A DNA stretch of 64,000 bases. Origin: CAIZGX01 sp964385405. GTDB lineage: Bacteria > Bacteroidota > Bacteroidia > Flavobacteriales_D > Sanyastnellaceae. The DNA lies in contig CAYLOT010000004.1 in assembly GCA_964385405.1 (NCBI GenBank), forward strand, positions 50,231 through 114,230, read 5' to 3'. Every line of letters starts with the position of its first letter. Within the stretch, counting starts at the first letter, position 1. The translations under genes were made by a program, and so were the position numbers. Shown piece after piece: positions 26,224 through 33,986 of the stretch. The notes below the pieces were generated by a model. That model searched no databases. It saw only the letters and a program-made list of their open reading frames with translations, and was not told the origin of the DNA.

Positions 26224-27009
26224 ATGAATTCACGTCTATCTTTTTGGGGTTTTGCCATTTTTTCTTTCCTTTTATTCTTGAATGCAACAGGATGTAAATC
26301 GCAAGAACCAACGAACAATGGAAACTCGAATTTAACAATTGGAGAGCCTGTACCTATTGAAAACAAAGACAATCAAACAAATAACAATATGCAAACAGAT
26401 CACACCAACACACGCATTAAGGTAAGTACTTCACTCGGAGATATGGTCATTCGACTTTATGACGAGACCCCTCAGCACAGAGATAATTTCATTAAGTTGG
26501 TGGAATCTGGTTTCTACAACGATTTGTTGTTTCACCGTTGTATTCGCGGATTCATGGCTCAAGGCGGTGACCCCAACAGCCGCGGTGCCGCAGCAGGAGC
26601 TCAATTAGGAATGGGTGGACCTGGTTACACCATTCCTGCTGAATTCAATGCAAATTTCATTCATAAGAAAGGTGCACTAGCAGCTGCGCGTCAAGGCGAT
26701 TTTGTGAATCCGACTAAATCTTCAAGTGGAAGTCAGTTCTATATTGCACAAGGTCAAACTATGACTGATGCTCAGATCAATCAAGTTGAGCAATACGTGA
26801 AACAAAAGAATCCAAATTTTGCATACACGGCTGAACAACGCGAAGTGTATAAAACGATTGGTGGTACTGCTCAATTAGATATGGACTACACGGTTTTCGG
26901 AGAAGTGGTTGAAGGGCTTGATGTTTTAGACAAGATTCTTTCCATGCCTACGGGCGCTGGAGACAGACCAGTTCAAGACATTAGCATGAAAATGGAGGTG
27001 ATCAAGTGA
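26224..27009 (+). CDS. Cyclophilin-type peptidylprolyl isomerase lipoprotein
   Basis: 261 residues. The signal ends LNATGC, a lipobox, so the enzyme is predicted to be lipid-anchored in the periplasm, where it would speed proline isomerisation in exported proteins. After a linker the cyclophilin fold begins KVSTSLGDMVIRLYDETPQH. It contains LLFHRCIRGFMAQGGDPNSR, the active-site block, and GSQFYIAQG. An insert of about 45 residues after that block (TMTDAQINQVEQYVKQKNP) separates it from YTVFGEVVEGLDVLDKI. Its TGA overlaps the GTG start of pheS. Confidence 0.9.
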   Translation: MNSRLSFWGFAIFSFLLFLNATGCKSQEPTNNGNSNLTIGEPVPIENKDNQTNNNMQTDHTNTRIKVSTSLGDMVIRLYDETPQHRDNFIKLVESGFYNDLLFHRCIRGFMAQGGDPNSRGAAAGAQLGMGGPGYTIPAEFNANFIHKKGALAAARQGDFVNPTKSSSGSQFYIAQGQTMTDAQINQVEQYVKQKNPNFAYTAEQREVYKTIGGTAQLDMDYTVFGEVVEGLDVLDKILSMPTGAGDRPVQDISMKMEVIK

Positions 27010-28028
27010 GTTTGGTTGAACAGATAGAGCAGCTGAAACTCGAGGTTGCTTCAACCCAACTTAATTCCGCCGATGAGGTAGAGAATTTCCGTGTCAAGTT
27101 TTTAGGAAGGAAGGGTATCTTGAACGATTTATTCGAAGCATTCAAAGCTATTCCCAATGAACAGAAGAAGGCTGTTGGTGCGGTGATGAATGGATTGAAA
27201 TCTTCTGTTCAAGAGAAAATAGACGAGTCATCTGCATTATTCAGTGCGAAGAAAGGAGATGTTGAAGTTCCTGATTTTACACGTCCCTTTGGCGAATGGG
27301 GTCATGGAAGCCGACATCCTTTACAGTTGGTTCGCGAGGAGATTCTTTCCATTTTTGAGCGCATGGGGTTTAGTGTTGAAGATGGACCGGAAATCGAAGA
27401 CGATTGGCATGTTTTCTCTGGACTGAACTTCTCACCAGAACATCCGGCACGTGACATGCAAGATACTTTTTTTGTGGAAGGTCAGCCAGATACGGTCTTG
27501 CGCACACACACCAGTAGTGTTCAAGTTCGCGTGATGGAAACTACCAAACCACCCATTCGCATTGTGATGCCTGGAAGAGTATACCGAAACGAGGCTATTT
27601 CAAGTCGTGCGCATTGTCAATTCCATCAGATTGAAGGCCTGTACATCGACGAAGGAGTTTCTTTCGCAGATATGAAGCAAGTGCTTCAAATGTTTACCGA
27701 AGCTTTTTTTGGAAAAGCGAAAATTCGACTGCGACCCTCTTATTTCCCATTCACAGAACCAAGTGCTGAGATGGATGTGTATTGGGGATTGGAAACACCA
27801 GCAGACCACAGAATTACCAAAGGAACGGGGTGGTTAGAGATTATGGGCTGTGGAATGGTAGATCCGAATGTTCTAGCCGCTTCAGGAATAGATCCTGAGA
27901 AGTACTCTGGATTCGCATTCGGTATGGGAATAGAACGTATTGCTATGCTGCGATACGGAGTAGATGATTTGAGACATTTCTTTGAGAATGACATGCGTTT
28001 TTTGAGTCAATTCAAGAAAAACATATAG
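27006..28028 (+). CDS. pheS: Phenylalanyl-tRNA synthetase alpha subunit
   Basis: 340 residues. With PheT it charges tRNA-Phe. Start at GTG 27006, which overlaps the upstream TGA. An N-terminal coiled coil (about residues 1-85) is followed by the class II core: GHGSRHPLQLVREEI, motif 2 around PGRVYRNEAISSRAHCQFHQ, FPFTEPSAEMDVYW, and motif 3 GFAFGMGIERIAMLRYG. pheT is not in the window, so the two subunits are unlinked here. About 35 bases after the stop lies the palindrome of the pdhA regulatory region. Confidence 0.97.
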   Translation: MSLVEQIEQLKLEVASTQLNSADEVENFRVKFLGRKGILNDLFEAFKAIPNEQKKAVGAVMNGLKSSVQEKIDESSALFSAKKGDVEVPDFTRPFGEWGHGSRHPLQLVREEILSIFERMGFSVEDGPEIEDDWHVFSGLNFSPEHPARDMQDTFFVEGQPDTVLRTHTSSVQVRVMETTKPPIRIVMPGRVYRNEAISSRAHCQFHQIEGLYIDEGVSFADMKQVLQMFTEAFFGKAKIRLRPSYFPFTEPSAEMDVYWGLETPADHRITKGTGWLEIMGCGMVDPNVLAASGIDPEKYSGFAFGMGIERIAMLRYGVDDLRHFFENDMRFLSQFKKNI

Positions 28029-28046
28029 TATTTTTTACAATAAGAT

Positions 28047-28063
28047 AGTGTACATTGTACACT
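28047..28063. promoter_or_regulatory. Palindrome AGTGTACATTGTACACT upstream of pdhA
   Basis: Perfect 8-bp arms around one central T, ending 17 bases before the predicted -33 element of pdhA. The -33 itself sits in TTGTACAA, a second copy of the TGTACA core. The place and repetition suggest an operator; the binding protein is unknown. Confidence 0.45.
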
Positions 28064-28080
28064 TTTTCGAGGAAGTCTTT

Positions 28081-28108
28081 TTGTACAAGGCCTTCCTAAC
28101 TATATTTG
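28081..28108 (+). promoter_or_regulatory. Predicted pdhA promoter
   Basis: TTG (28081-28083), 17-base spacer, TATATTTG (28101-28108): an exact fit to the Bacteroidota consensus. The predicted transcript would start about 10 bases before ATG 28125. Confidence 0.7.
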
Positions 28109-28124
28109 CAAGGAACAAAAAATT

Positions 28125-29159
28125 ATGGCAACAGCGTCGAAGTCAACTAAAAAAGCCTCTACCTCAACTGGAGAGCGCTTTACCAAAGCAACTTACCTGA
28201 AATGGTATCGTGAAATGCTATTGATGCGCAAATTCGAAGAGAAGTGCGGTCAGCTATATATTCAACAAAAATTTGGAGGATTCTGTCACCTATACATTGG
28301 ACAAGAGGCTGTTCTTTCTGGTATGATGGAGGCAATTAAACCAACAGATAAAGTAATTACTGCCTATCGAGATCATGCTCATCCACTGGTAATGGGTTCA
28401 GATCCAAAACGAGTTATGGCAGAGCTTTATGGTAAAGCAACTGGACTTTCAAAAGGAAAAGGTGGTTCAATGCACATGTTCGATAAGGAAAGAAATTTAT
28501 TTGGTGGACATGGTATTGTAGGTGCTCAAATTCCAATGGGAGCAGGTATTGCATTTGCCGATAAATACCGAGGAGAAGACCACGTTACTGTGTGTTTCTT
28601 CGGAGATGGAGCTGCACGTCAGGGCGCATTGTATGAGACTTTCAACATGGCAATGACATGGAAAATTCCATGCATTTTCGTGATTGAAAATAATCAGTAT
28701 GCGATGGGAACATCTGTTGAGCGTACTTCAAACGTTACTGACTTAAAAACGTTAGGTGCTAGTTTCGAAATGCCTTCAGAGTCGGTAGACGGAATGAATC
28801 CTGAAACAGTTGCGGAGGCTTTCGATAGAGCAGTAGCACGAGGAAGAGCTGGTGAAGGACCAACTTTATTGGACATTCAAACGTATCGTTACAAAGGGCA
28901 TAGTATGAGTGATCCTCAGAAGTACCGCACGAAAGAAGAGGTTCAAGAGTATATTGAAAAAGATCCAATAGAGTTTGTTCTTCGAAAGATACGAGACAAC
29001 AAATGGATGACTGAAAAAGAAATTGAAGCAGTAGAGGAAGAGATAAAAGCAATTGTTCAAGAGTCTGTAGACTTCGCTGAAAACTCTCCGTTACCAGAGA
29101 AAGAAGAAATTTATAAAGATGTATATTCTCACGACGATTACCCATACGTAATCGATTAA
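28125..29159 (+). CDS. pdhA: Pyruvate dehydrogenase E1 component, alpha subunit
   Basis: 344 residues. Thiamine-diphosphate-dependent decarboxylation of pyruvate, together with E1 beta. Motifs: YRDHAHPLVMG, GKGGSMHMF, and the ThDP/Mg motif FFGDGAARQGALYETFNMA ending at ENNQYAMGT, then YRYKGHSMSDPQKYRT (phosphorylation-loop region of the E1 alpha family). A short Lys/Ser/Thr-rich N-terminus precedes the fold. pdhC follows 10 bases downstream. E1 beta and E3 are not in the window. Confidence 0.96.
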   Translation: MATASKSTKKASTSTGERFTKATYLKWYREMLLMRKFEEKCGQLYIQQKFGGFCHLYIGQEAVLSGMMEAIKPTDKVITAYRDHAHPLVMGSDPKRVMAELYGKATGLSKGKGGSMHMFDKERNLFGGHGIVGAQIPMGAGIAFADKYRGEDHVTVCFFGDGAARQGALYETFNMAMTWKIPCIFVIENNQYAMGTSVERTSNVTDLKTLGASFEMPSESVDGMNPETVAEAFDRAVARGRAGEGPTLLDIQTYRYKGHSMSDPQKYRTKEEVQEYIEKDPIEFVLRKIRDNKWMTEKEIEAVEEEIKAIVQESVDFAENSPLPEKEEIYKDVYSHDDYPYVID

Positions 29160-29169
29160 TAAAAAAATT

Positions 29170-30423
29170 ATGGCTGAAATAGTTCGTATGCCCAAGTTGA
29201 GCGATACCATGACGGAAGGAACCGTTGCGGCATGGCACAAGAAAGTGGGAGATAAAGTGAAGAGTGGTGAGTTGTTGGCGGAAATTGAAACCGACAAGGC
29301 AACCATGGAGTTTGAATCTTACGTAGATGGAGTTCTTCTTTACATAGGTGTAGAGAAAGGAAAGACTGTTGCGGTAGATGCATTGTTAGCGGTTTTTGGA
29401 AAGGAAGGTGAAGATGTGTCCGCTATTGTTGCTGCTGAAGGCGCTGCTCCTGCGGCGAAAGAAGAAGCGCCAGTTGCAGCTGCTCCTGCGCCAACTGCCC
29501 CAGTTGTTGAAACACCTAAGCCAGCTGCTCCTGTAGCAACGGCGCCTGTTTCTGCTCCTGTTTCTGCGCCGAAACCAATAAACGACGGTCGCATGCGCGT
29601 AAGTCCATTGGCTAAGAAGTTAGCTGAGGATAAAGGCCTGCCGCTTCAATACATTCCAGGATCGGGCGATGGTGGACGAATTGTAAGAAGAGACATAGAC
29701 GCATTTATGGCAGGTGCAGCGGTTCAATCTGCGAATGCTGTAGAGTCATATTCTGAAGAGAATGTTTCGCAAATGCGCAAGACTATTGCTCGTCGTCTGG
29801 CTGAAAGTAAATTCACAGCTCCGCATTTCTATTTAACCATGGAAATTGACATGGGCAGAGCTGTTGAAGCGCGTGCAGCTATTAATGCGGCCACGGGTTC
29901 GAAAGTGTCTTTCAATGATATGGTTATTAAGGCCACTTCATTGGCTTTAAAACAGCACCCGAAAATTAATTCTTCTTGGAGAGGAGATACCATTCGTTAC
30001 AACAACCACGTTCACATGGGTGTTGCGGTTGCAGTTGATGAAGGCTTATTGGTTCCTGTTGTGAGATTTGCAGATACTAAATCATTGGCGCAAATCAATC
30101 AAGAGGTAAAAGTTTTCGTAGATAAAGCGAAGAATAAAAAGCTTCAGCCATCTGATTGGGAAGGAAACACTTTCACCATTTCTAACCTTGGAATGTTTGG
30201 TATTGAAGAATTCACAGCTATTGTGAATCCACCAGATGCTTGTATTCTTGCGGTAGGTGCAATTCGTGAGGTTCCTGTTGTGAAGAATGGAGCTGTTGTT
30301 CCTGGACACACAATGAAATTGACTTTAAGCTGCGACCACCGCGTGGTAGACGGAGCGTCAGGATCGGCATTCCTTCAAACCTTAAAGGCAATGTTGGAAG
30401 AACCTGTATTGATGTTCATCTAA
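29170..30423 (+). CDS. pdhC: Dihydrolipoamide acetyltransferase (E2) of pyruvate dehydrogenase
   Basis: 417 residues. One lipoyl domain (1-80; lipoylated Lys43 in ETDKATME), an Ala/Pro-rich hinge (about 88-135), a peripheral-subunit-binding domain (MRVSPLAKKLAEDKGLPL, about 140-178), and the acetyltransferase core ending in CDHRVVDGASGSAFL with the catalytic His. It moves acetyl groups from E1 to CoA. Only one lipoyl domain is present; many relatives have two or more, so this is a short version. Second gene of the pdhA unit, with a strong terminator right after the stop. Confidence 0.95.
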   Translation: MAEIVRMPKLSDTMTEGTVAAWHKKVGDKVKSGELLAEIETDKATMEFESYVDGVLLYIGVEKGKTVAVDALLAVFGKEGEDVSAIVAAEGAAPAAKEEAPVAAAPAPTAPVVETPKPAAPVATAPVSAPVSAPKPINDGRMRVSPLAKKLAEDKGLPLQYIPGSGDGGRIVRRDIDAFMAGAAVQSANAVESYSEENVSQMRKTIARRLAESKFTAPHFYLTMEIDMGRAVEARAAINAATGSKVSFNDMVIKATSLALKQHPKINSSWRGDTIRYNNHVHMGVAVAVDEGLLVPVVRFADTKSLAQINQEVKVFVDKAKNKKLQPSDWEGNTFTISNLGMFGIEEFTAIVNPPDACILAVGAIREVPVVKNGAVVPGHTMKLTLSCDHRVVDGASGSAFLQTLKAMLEEPVLMFI

Positions 30424-30443
30424 GAAGAGAAATGTATAAAATG

Positions 30444-30472
30444 AAAAAGAGCACCGCGGTGCTCTTTTTTTT
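30444..30472. terminator. Bidirectional intrinsic terminator after pdhC
   Basis: Perfect palindrome whose core is AGAGCACCGCGGTGCTCT (30448-30465), extended by A5/T5 and followed by a T tract. It lies between the converging pdhC and T9SS-protein genes and can stop transcription in both directions. Confidence 0.9.
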
Positions 30473-30490
30473 CTGGGGATTAAGAAGATA

Positions 30491-31333
30491 TTACTTCTTA
30501 ATAAATCTCTTAGTGGTCAAATTGCCATTAGCATTCACATTCAGCAAATAGGTTCCAGCTTGAAGGTTGCTGATGTCAATATTTTGTTGCTGTTTGCCCG
30601 GGAAGCGATTCGCAGATTCTGTTTGAACTAGTTTCCCAGTTAAATCGTATATCGAATAATTTAGTTTAGCGGATTGCTCAAGAGAGTAGTTAAGTGTTAT
30701 GTTGTCCGTTGCAGGATTAGGATAGAAGGAGAATGTGAAAGGGGCGTTAGCTTCCTCTGCAATTCCTACTGCTGCTGGGGTAACAACTTGAGAGGCGTTG
30801 TAAATATAATCGCCGGTTTTAGTTCCGTTGTTATTGGCAGCATTACCCGCGTAGTAGATAGTTATGGGTCCAACATCTGTAGCTGGTGCAGTCCAAGTGA
30901 ATGTAAAAGAATGCGCATTAGCTGTTGCACCTGCGTTCATGTTGTGAACGATATTCTTTCTAGAATTACCTGCTATAGTTGCATTTTTTGTGGTGGTACC
31001 AGTTCCTGGAACTAGGTTTCCAGCATTTGCACCTGAAGGGAGTAAAGCCTCAAGTCCAATTCCAAACAGTGATCTTCCTTGCTGGGATACTGTAGCAGTA
31101 AGCGTATAGGTTTGACCTGGAGTGTATTCCCAATTAACTAAATTAGTTGAGGTTAATGTGACAGAACCGCCCATAGAATTATCGGTGCTTCCTATGTGAC
31201 AATTCGATTGACTGCAGGTTTGTTCTCCGGGAGAGCCTGTAGCTCCTGCTTTTCCGTTATCGGATTCAATTCCAGCAAAAAATAGCATTCCTGCTGTTCC
31301 CAAAGTGAAAGTTAAATGGTAGAATTTTTTCAT
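30491..31333 (-). CDS. Secreted choice-of-anchor-V-type protein with T9SS type A sorting domain
   Basis: 280 residues. Signal peptide at the N-terminus, then GSPGEQTCSQSNCHIGST (about residues 33-50), the Gly/Cys-rich opening of the choice-of-anchor V domain. This version has C-x4-C-H rather than the usual C-x2-C-H. A beta-sandwich follows (TYTLTATVSQQGRSLFGIGL and FTWTAPATDVGPITIYYAGN). The C-terminal 75 residues are a type A sorting domain (FSFYPNPATDNITLNY, GKLVQTESANRFPG, LQAGTYLLNVNANG, ending TKRFIKK), the T9SS export tag. Role unknown. Confidence 0.88.
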   Translation of the reverse strand: MKKFYHLTFTLGTAGMLFFAGIESDNGKAGATGSPGEQTCSQSNCHIGSTDNSMGGSVTLTSTNLVNWEYTPGQTYTLTATVSQQGRSLFGIGLEALLPSGANAGNLVPGTGTTTKNATIAGNSRKNIVHNMNAGATANAHSFTFTWTAPATDVGPITIYYAGNAANNNGTKTGDYIYNASQVVTPAAVGIAEEANAPFTFSFYPNPATDNITLNYSLEQSAKLNYSIYDLTGKLVQTESANRFPGKQQQNIDISNLQAGTYLLNVNANGNLTTKRFIKK

Positions 31334-31364
31334 GTTATAAATATAGTAAGAGTATATTAAAACA

Positions 31365-31390
31365 AATTGGCTTCCGAAGAAGCCAATTTT
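31365..31390 (-). terminator. Terminator of the alpha-oxoamine synthase gene
   Basis: 11-bp arms AAATTGGCTTC (31365-31375) and GAAGCCAATTT (31380-31390). On the minus strand the loop is TTCG and the tail is GTTTTAATA. It lies 23 bases after the gene stop, before the start of the T9SS-protein gene. Confidence 0.8.
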
Positions 31391-31412
31391 GTAATTAAAA
31401 TTTGAATCCTTA

Positions 31413-32657
31413 TTATCCCCAAGAAGCGATCTTCTCGGCTTTGTATTCTCCGGCAGCTAATTTTTCGCGTACTTTCGAGAAACACTCAATGGTGTAGCGA
31501 ACATCTTCTAATGTATGAACTGTGGTTGGGATAAGACGCAACATAATCACGTCTTTTGGAACAACCGGGTAAACCACAATGGAACAGAATATTCCGAAAG
31601 TCTCGCGAAGTTCCACAGTTACGTTTGTTGCCTCTCCCAAAGATCCTTTCAAGAATACAGGCGTAACCACACTGTTGGTGTGTCCAATATCGAAACCTGC
31701 TTCTTTTAGTCCGCTTTGAAGCGCACGTGCGATAGTCCACAAATTGTCTTGAAGCTCCGGCATGGTGCGAATCATATCCAAACGTTTCAATGCTCCAATG
31801 ACGATTGGCATTGGAAGGGCTTTAGCGAAAATTTGAGAACGCATGTTATAGCGCAAGTATTCAATAACGTGCTCTTCAGATGCAACGAAAGCACCAACTG
31901 TAGCCATTGCTTTAGCGAAGGTTCCGAAGTATACGTCAATTTGATCTTGAACACCTTGGAAATCACCGGCACCGCGTCCATCCTTTCCAATAGAACCGAA
32001 TCCATGAGCATCGTCAACGAACAAACGGAAAGGAATTACTTTCTTGAATTCAGCGATTTCTTTTAATTTACCCTGATCACCTGCCATTCCAAATACACCC
32101 TCTGTCATTACCAAGATACCTCCACCAGTTTGGTCAGTTACGCGCTTTGCTTGTTGAAGCATTTTTTCGAAACTTTCCATGTCGTTGTGTTGGAAAACAA
32201 AACGCTTTCCTTGGTGAAGACGAACACCGTCTACCATACACGCATGACTTTCGCTGTCGTATACAACTACGTCGTGTCTTCCCACAAGTGCTTCAATTGC
32301 AGACATACAACCTTGATATCCGAAATTCAATAAAAAAGCATCTTCCTTCTGCATGAATTCAGCAAGTTCTTGCTCGAGTTGCTCGTGATATTTGGTTTGA
32401 CCAGACATCATTCGTGCACCCATCGGGTATGCCAACCCCCATTGTGCGGCTGCGTCCGCATCTGCTTTACGAATGTCAGGATGATTAGCTAAACCAAGAT
32501 AGTTGTTCAAACTCCATGTCAATACTGGTTTGCCACGGAATGTCATGTGAGCACCGATTTCACCTTCTAACTTTGGGAAGGTAAAATAGCCATGAGATTC
32601 TTTAGAGTGCTGACCAAGGGGTCCTCTGTTTTTCTTGATTTTTTCAAATATATCCAC
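31413..32657 (-). CDS. Alpha-oxoamine synthase family PLP enzyme (serine palmitoyltransferase-like)
   Basis: 414 residues of fold type I. The family joins an amino acid with an acyl-CoA (serine palmitoyltransferase, 2-amino-3-ketobutyrate-CoA ligase, 8-amino-7-oxononanoate synthase). Visible: SLNNYLGLANHPDIRKADAD, then GARMMSGQTKYHEQLEQELA, VYDSESHACMVDGV, LFVDDAHGFGSIGKDGRGAG with the PLP Asp-x-x-His, and the PLP Lys in FGTFAKAMATVGAF. No biotin or threonine-degradation genes are close. In this phylum such enzymes make sphingolipids or sulfonolipids, so a membrane-lipid role is a fair guess but not proved. A -7 box TATTTTTG (reverse of 32679-32686) lies upstream. Confidence 0.85.
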   Translation of the reverse strand: MDIFEKIKKNRGPLGQHSKESHGYFTFPKLEGEIGAHMTFRGKPVLTWSLNNYLGLANHPDIRKADADAAAQWGLAYPMGARMMSGQTKYHEQLEQELAEFMQKEDAFLLNFGYQGCMSAIEALVGRHDVVVYDSESHACMVDGVRLHQGKRFVFQHNDMESFEKMLQQAKRVTDQTGGGILVMTEGVFGMAGDQGKLKEIAEFKKVIPFRLFVDDAHGFGSIGKDGRGAGDFQGVQDQIDVYFGTFAKAMATVGAFVASEEHVIEYLRYNMRSQIFAKALPMPIVIGALKRLDMIRTMPELQDNLWTIARALQSGLKEAGFDIGHTNSVVTPVFLKGSLGEATNVTVELRETFGIFCSIVVYPVVPKDVIMLRLIPTTVHTLEDVRYTIECFSKVREKLAAGEYKAEKIASWG

Positions 32658-32748
32658 TGTCGTAAATTTTTAGAAATACAAAAATAATGAGGAATTCCGT
32701 ATTGTGACCTGTGAATTATGATCTTGTGAACAGACGATTGTGATTCTT

Positions 32749-32781
32749 TTGCCGTTACTTGAGCGCAAAACCCTATTTTTG
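32749..32781 (+). promoter_or_regulatory. Predicted bamD promoter
   Basis: TTG (32749-32751), 22-base spacer, TATTTTTG (32774-32781). The ATG begins only 8 bases past the -7 element, so the transcript may start at or within a few bases of the start codon. Confidence 0.5.
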
Positions 32782-32789
32782 CCCTGAAA

Positions 32790-33590
32790 ATGAAAAGATT
32801 TATAGTCATCTTATTTATTGTCGTTACGGCGGTTTCGGGTTGTACTGAATACAGTAAAGCTTTGAAGGAAACGGATCCCATTAAGAAAATGGCCAGTGCC
32901 AAGAAGTACTACGAAGAAGGAGAATGTTACAAGGCCTTACCAATGTTGGAAGAACTTATTGGTTTGACACGAGGAACCCAGCAGTCGGAAGAGGTTTATT
33001 ATTATTTCGCAAAGACTCATTATTGTCTGAAAGATTACTACATGGGCAATTATTACTTCAAGTCCTACGCAAAATCGTTTACTACAAGTTCAAAGGCTGA
33101 GGAGTGTTTGTTTATGGCCGCATTGTGCAGTTACAAGTTATCGCCTTCATACACGTTAGATCAAACAGATTCGAAAACAGCTGTAGATGAATTACAATAT
33201 TTCTTGGATCAATACCCGAACAGTGCTCTGCGAGACTCAGCCAATCGGATGATTCGAGATTTGAATTTCAAGATTGAAAAAAAAGATTTTGAAGTGGCAC
33301 AATTGTATGTTCAAACTATGAAATACAAGGCTGCTTCGAGCAGTCTGCAGGAGTTTTTGAAGAAATACCCTCAGTCGATTTACCGGGAACAAGCCATGCT
33401 TTTAATTATTGAAAGTAAGTTTTTGTTGGCTGAAGGGAGCATAGACGCAAAGAAATTGGATCGTTATAGGGAAACAATGGAATCTTATATTACCTTTGTA
33501 TCCGCTTTTCCAAAAAGTAAATTCTTAGATGGTGCAGAAGATTACTATCTCAAGAGTGAAAAAATGGTAGCGAAACTAACGACTAAATAG
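32790..33590 (+). CDS. bamD: Outer membrane assembly factor BamD
   Basis: 266 residues; lipoprotein part of the BAM complex that inserts beta-barrel proteins into the outer membrane. The signal ends TAVSGC, a lipobox. The rest is TPR-like helices: YYEEGECYKALPMLEELIG, then YYYFAKTHYCLKDYYMGNYY, FLDQYPNSALRDSANRMI and FLKKYPQSIYREQAML. Together these give the pattern of five TPRs seen in the family. First in a plus-strand run with rpoZ, coaBC and DUF4835, an order I know from other Bacteroidota. Confidence 0.93.
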   Translation: MKRFIVILFIVVTAVSGCTEYSKALKETDPIKKMASAKKYYEEGECYKALPMLEELIGLTRGTQQSEEVYYYFAKTHYCLKDYYMGNYYFKSYAKSFTTSSKAEECLFMAALCSYKLSPSYTLDQTDSKTAVDELQYFLDQYPNSALRDSANRMIRDLNFKIEKKDFEVAQLYVQTMKYKAASSSLQEFLKKYPQSIYREQAMLLIIESKFLLAEGSIDAKKLDRYRETMESYITFVSAFPKSKFLDGAEDYYLKSEKMVAKLTTK

Positions 33591-33597
33591 AATTATT

Positions 33598-33927
33598 ATG
33601 GGTACTTATAAAAACTCAACTGCCGCGAAAACAACCATTACTCGTAATACAAATGATTTGTATGAAAAGGTTGATGGAAACTTGTTTGAAACTATCGTTC
33701 TTTTAAATAAGCGTACTTCTCAAATTGCACGCGAGATGAAGGAAGAGTTGAGTCAAAAATTAGAAGAGTTTGGAAGTAACCAAGACAACTTAGAAGAGGT
33801 ATTCGAAAACCGCGAGCAAATCGAAATTTCTCGTCACTACGAAAGACTTCCAAAAGCACATAGCATTGCCATTCAAGAATTGGAAGAAGGAAAAGTATTT
33901 TTCCGTTACCCTGAAGACGAAAAATAA
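33598..33927 (+). CDS. rpoZ: DNA-directed RNA polymerase omega subunit (Rpb6-like)
   Basis: 109 residues. The Bacteroidota form of omega resembles archaeal/eukaryotic Rpb6. The segment NLFETIVLLNKRTSQIAREM carries the conserved helix that clamps the beta' C-terminus. EDNLEE-like acidic residues and RYPEDEK at the end fit the lineage version. It lies 7 bases after bamD and is followed by a terminator, so bamD-rpoZ can form its own transcript. Confidence 0.88.
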   Translation: MGTYKNSTAAKTTITRNTNDLYEKVDGNLFETIVLLNKRTSQIAREMKEELSQKLEEFGSNQDNLEEVFENREQIEISRHYERLPKAHSIAIQELEEGKVFFRYPEDEK

Positions 33928-33948
33928 TATTTAATTGAATTCAATAAG

Positions 33949-33972
33949 ACCCCGATTTTTCGGGGTTTTTTT
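33949..33972 (+). terminator. Intrinsic terminator after rpoZ
   Basis: Arms ACCCCGA (33949-33955) and TCGGGGT (33960-33966) with a TTTT loop, followed by a run of seven Ts. Confidence 0.9.
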
Positions 33973-33986
33973 ATTAGGTTTACCCC

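Noticed and set aside
28759..29238. 159-codon minus-strand ORF over pdhA/pdhC
   Set aside because: Shadow of the conserved E1 alpha and E2 genes.
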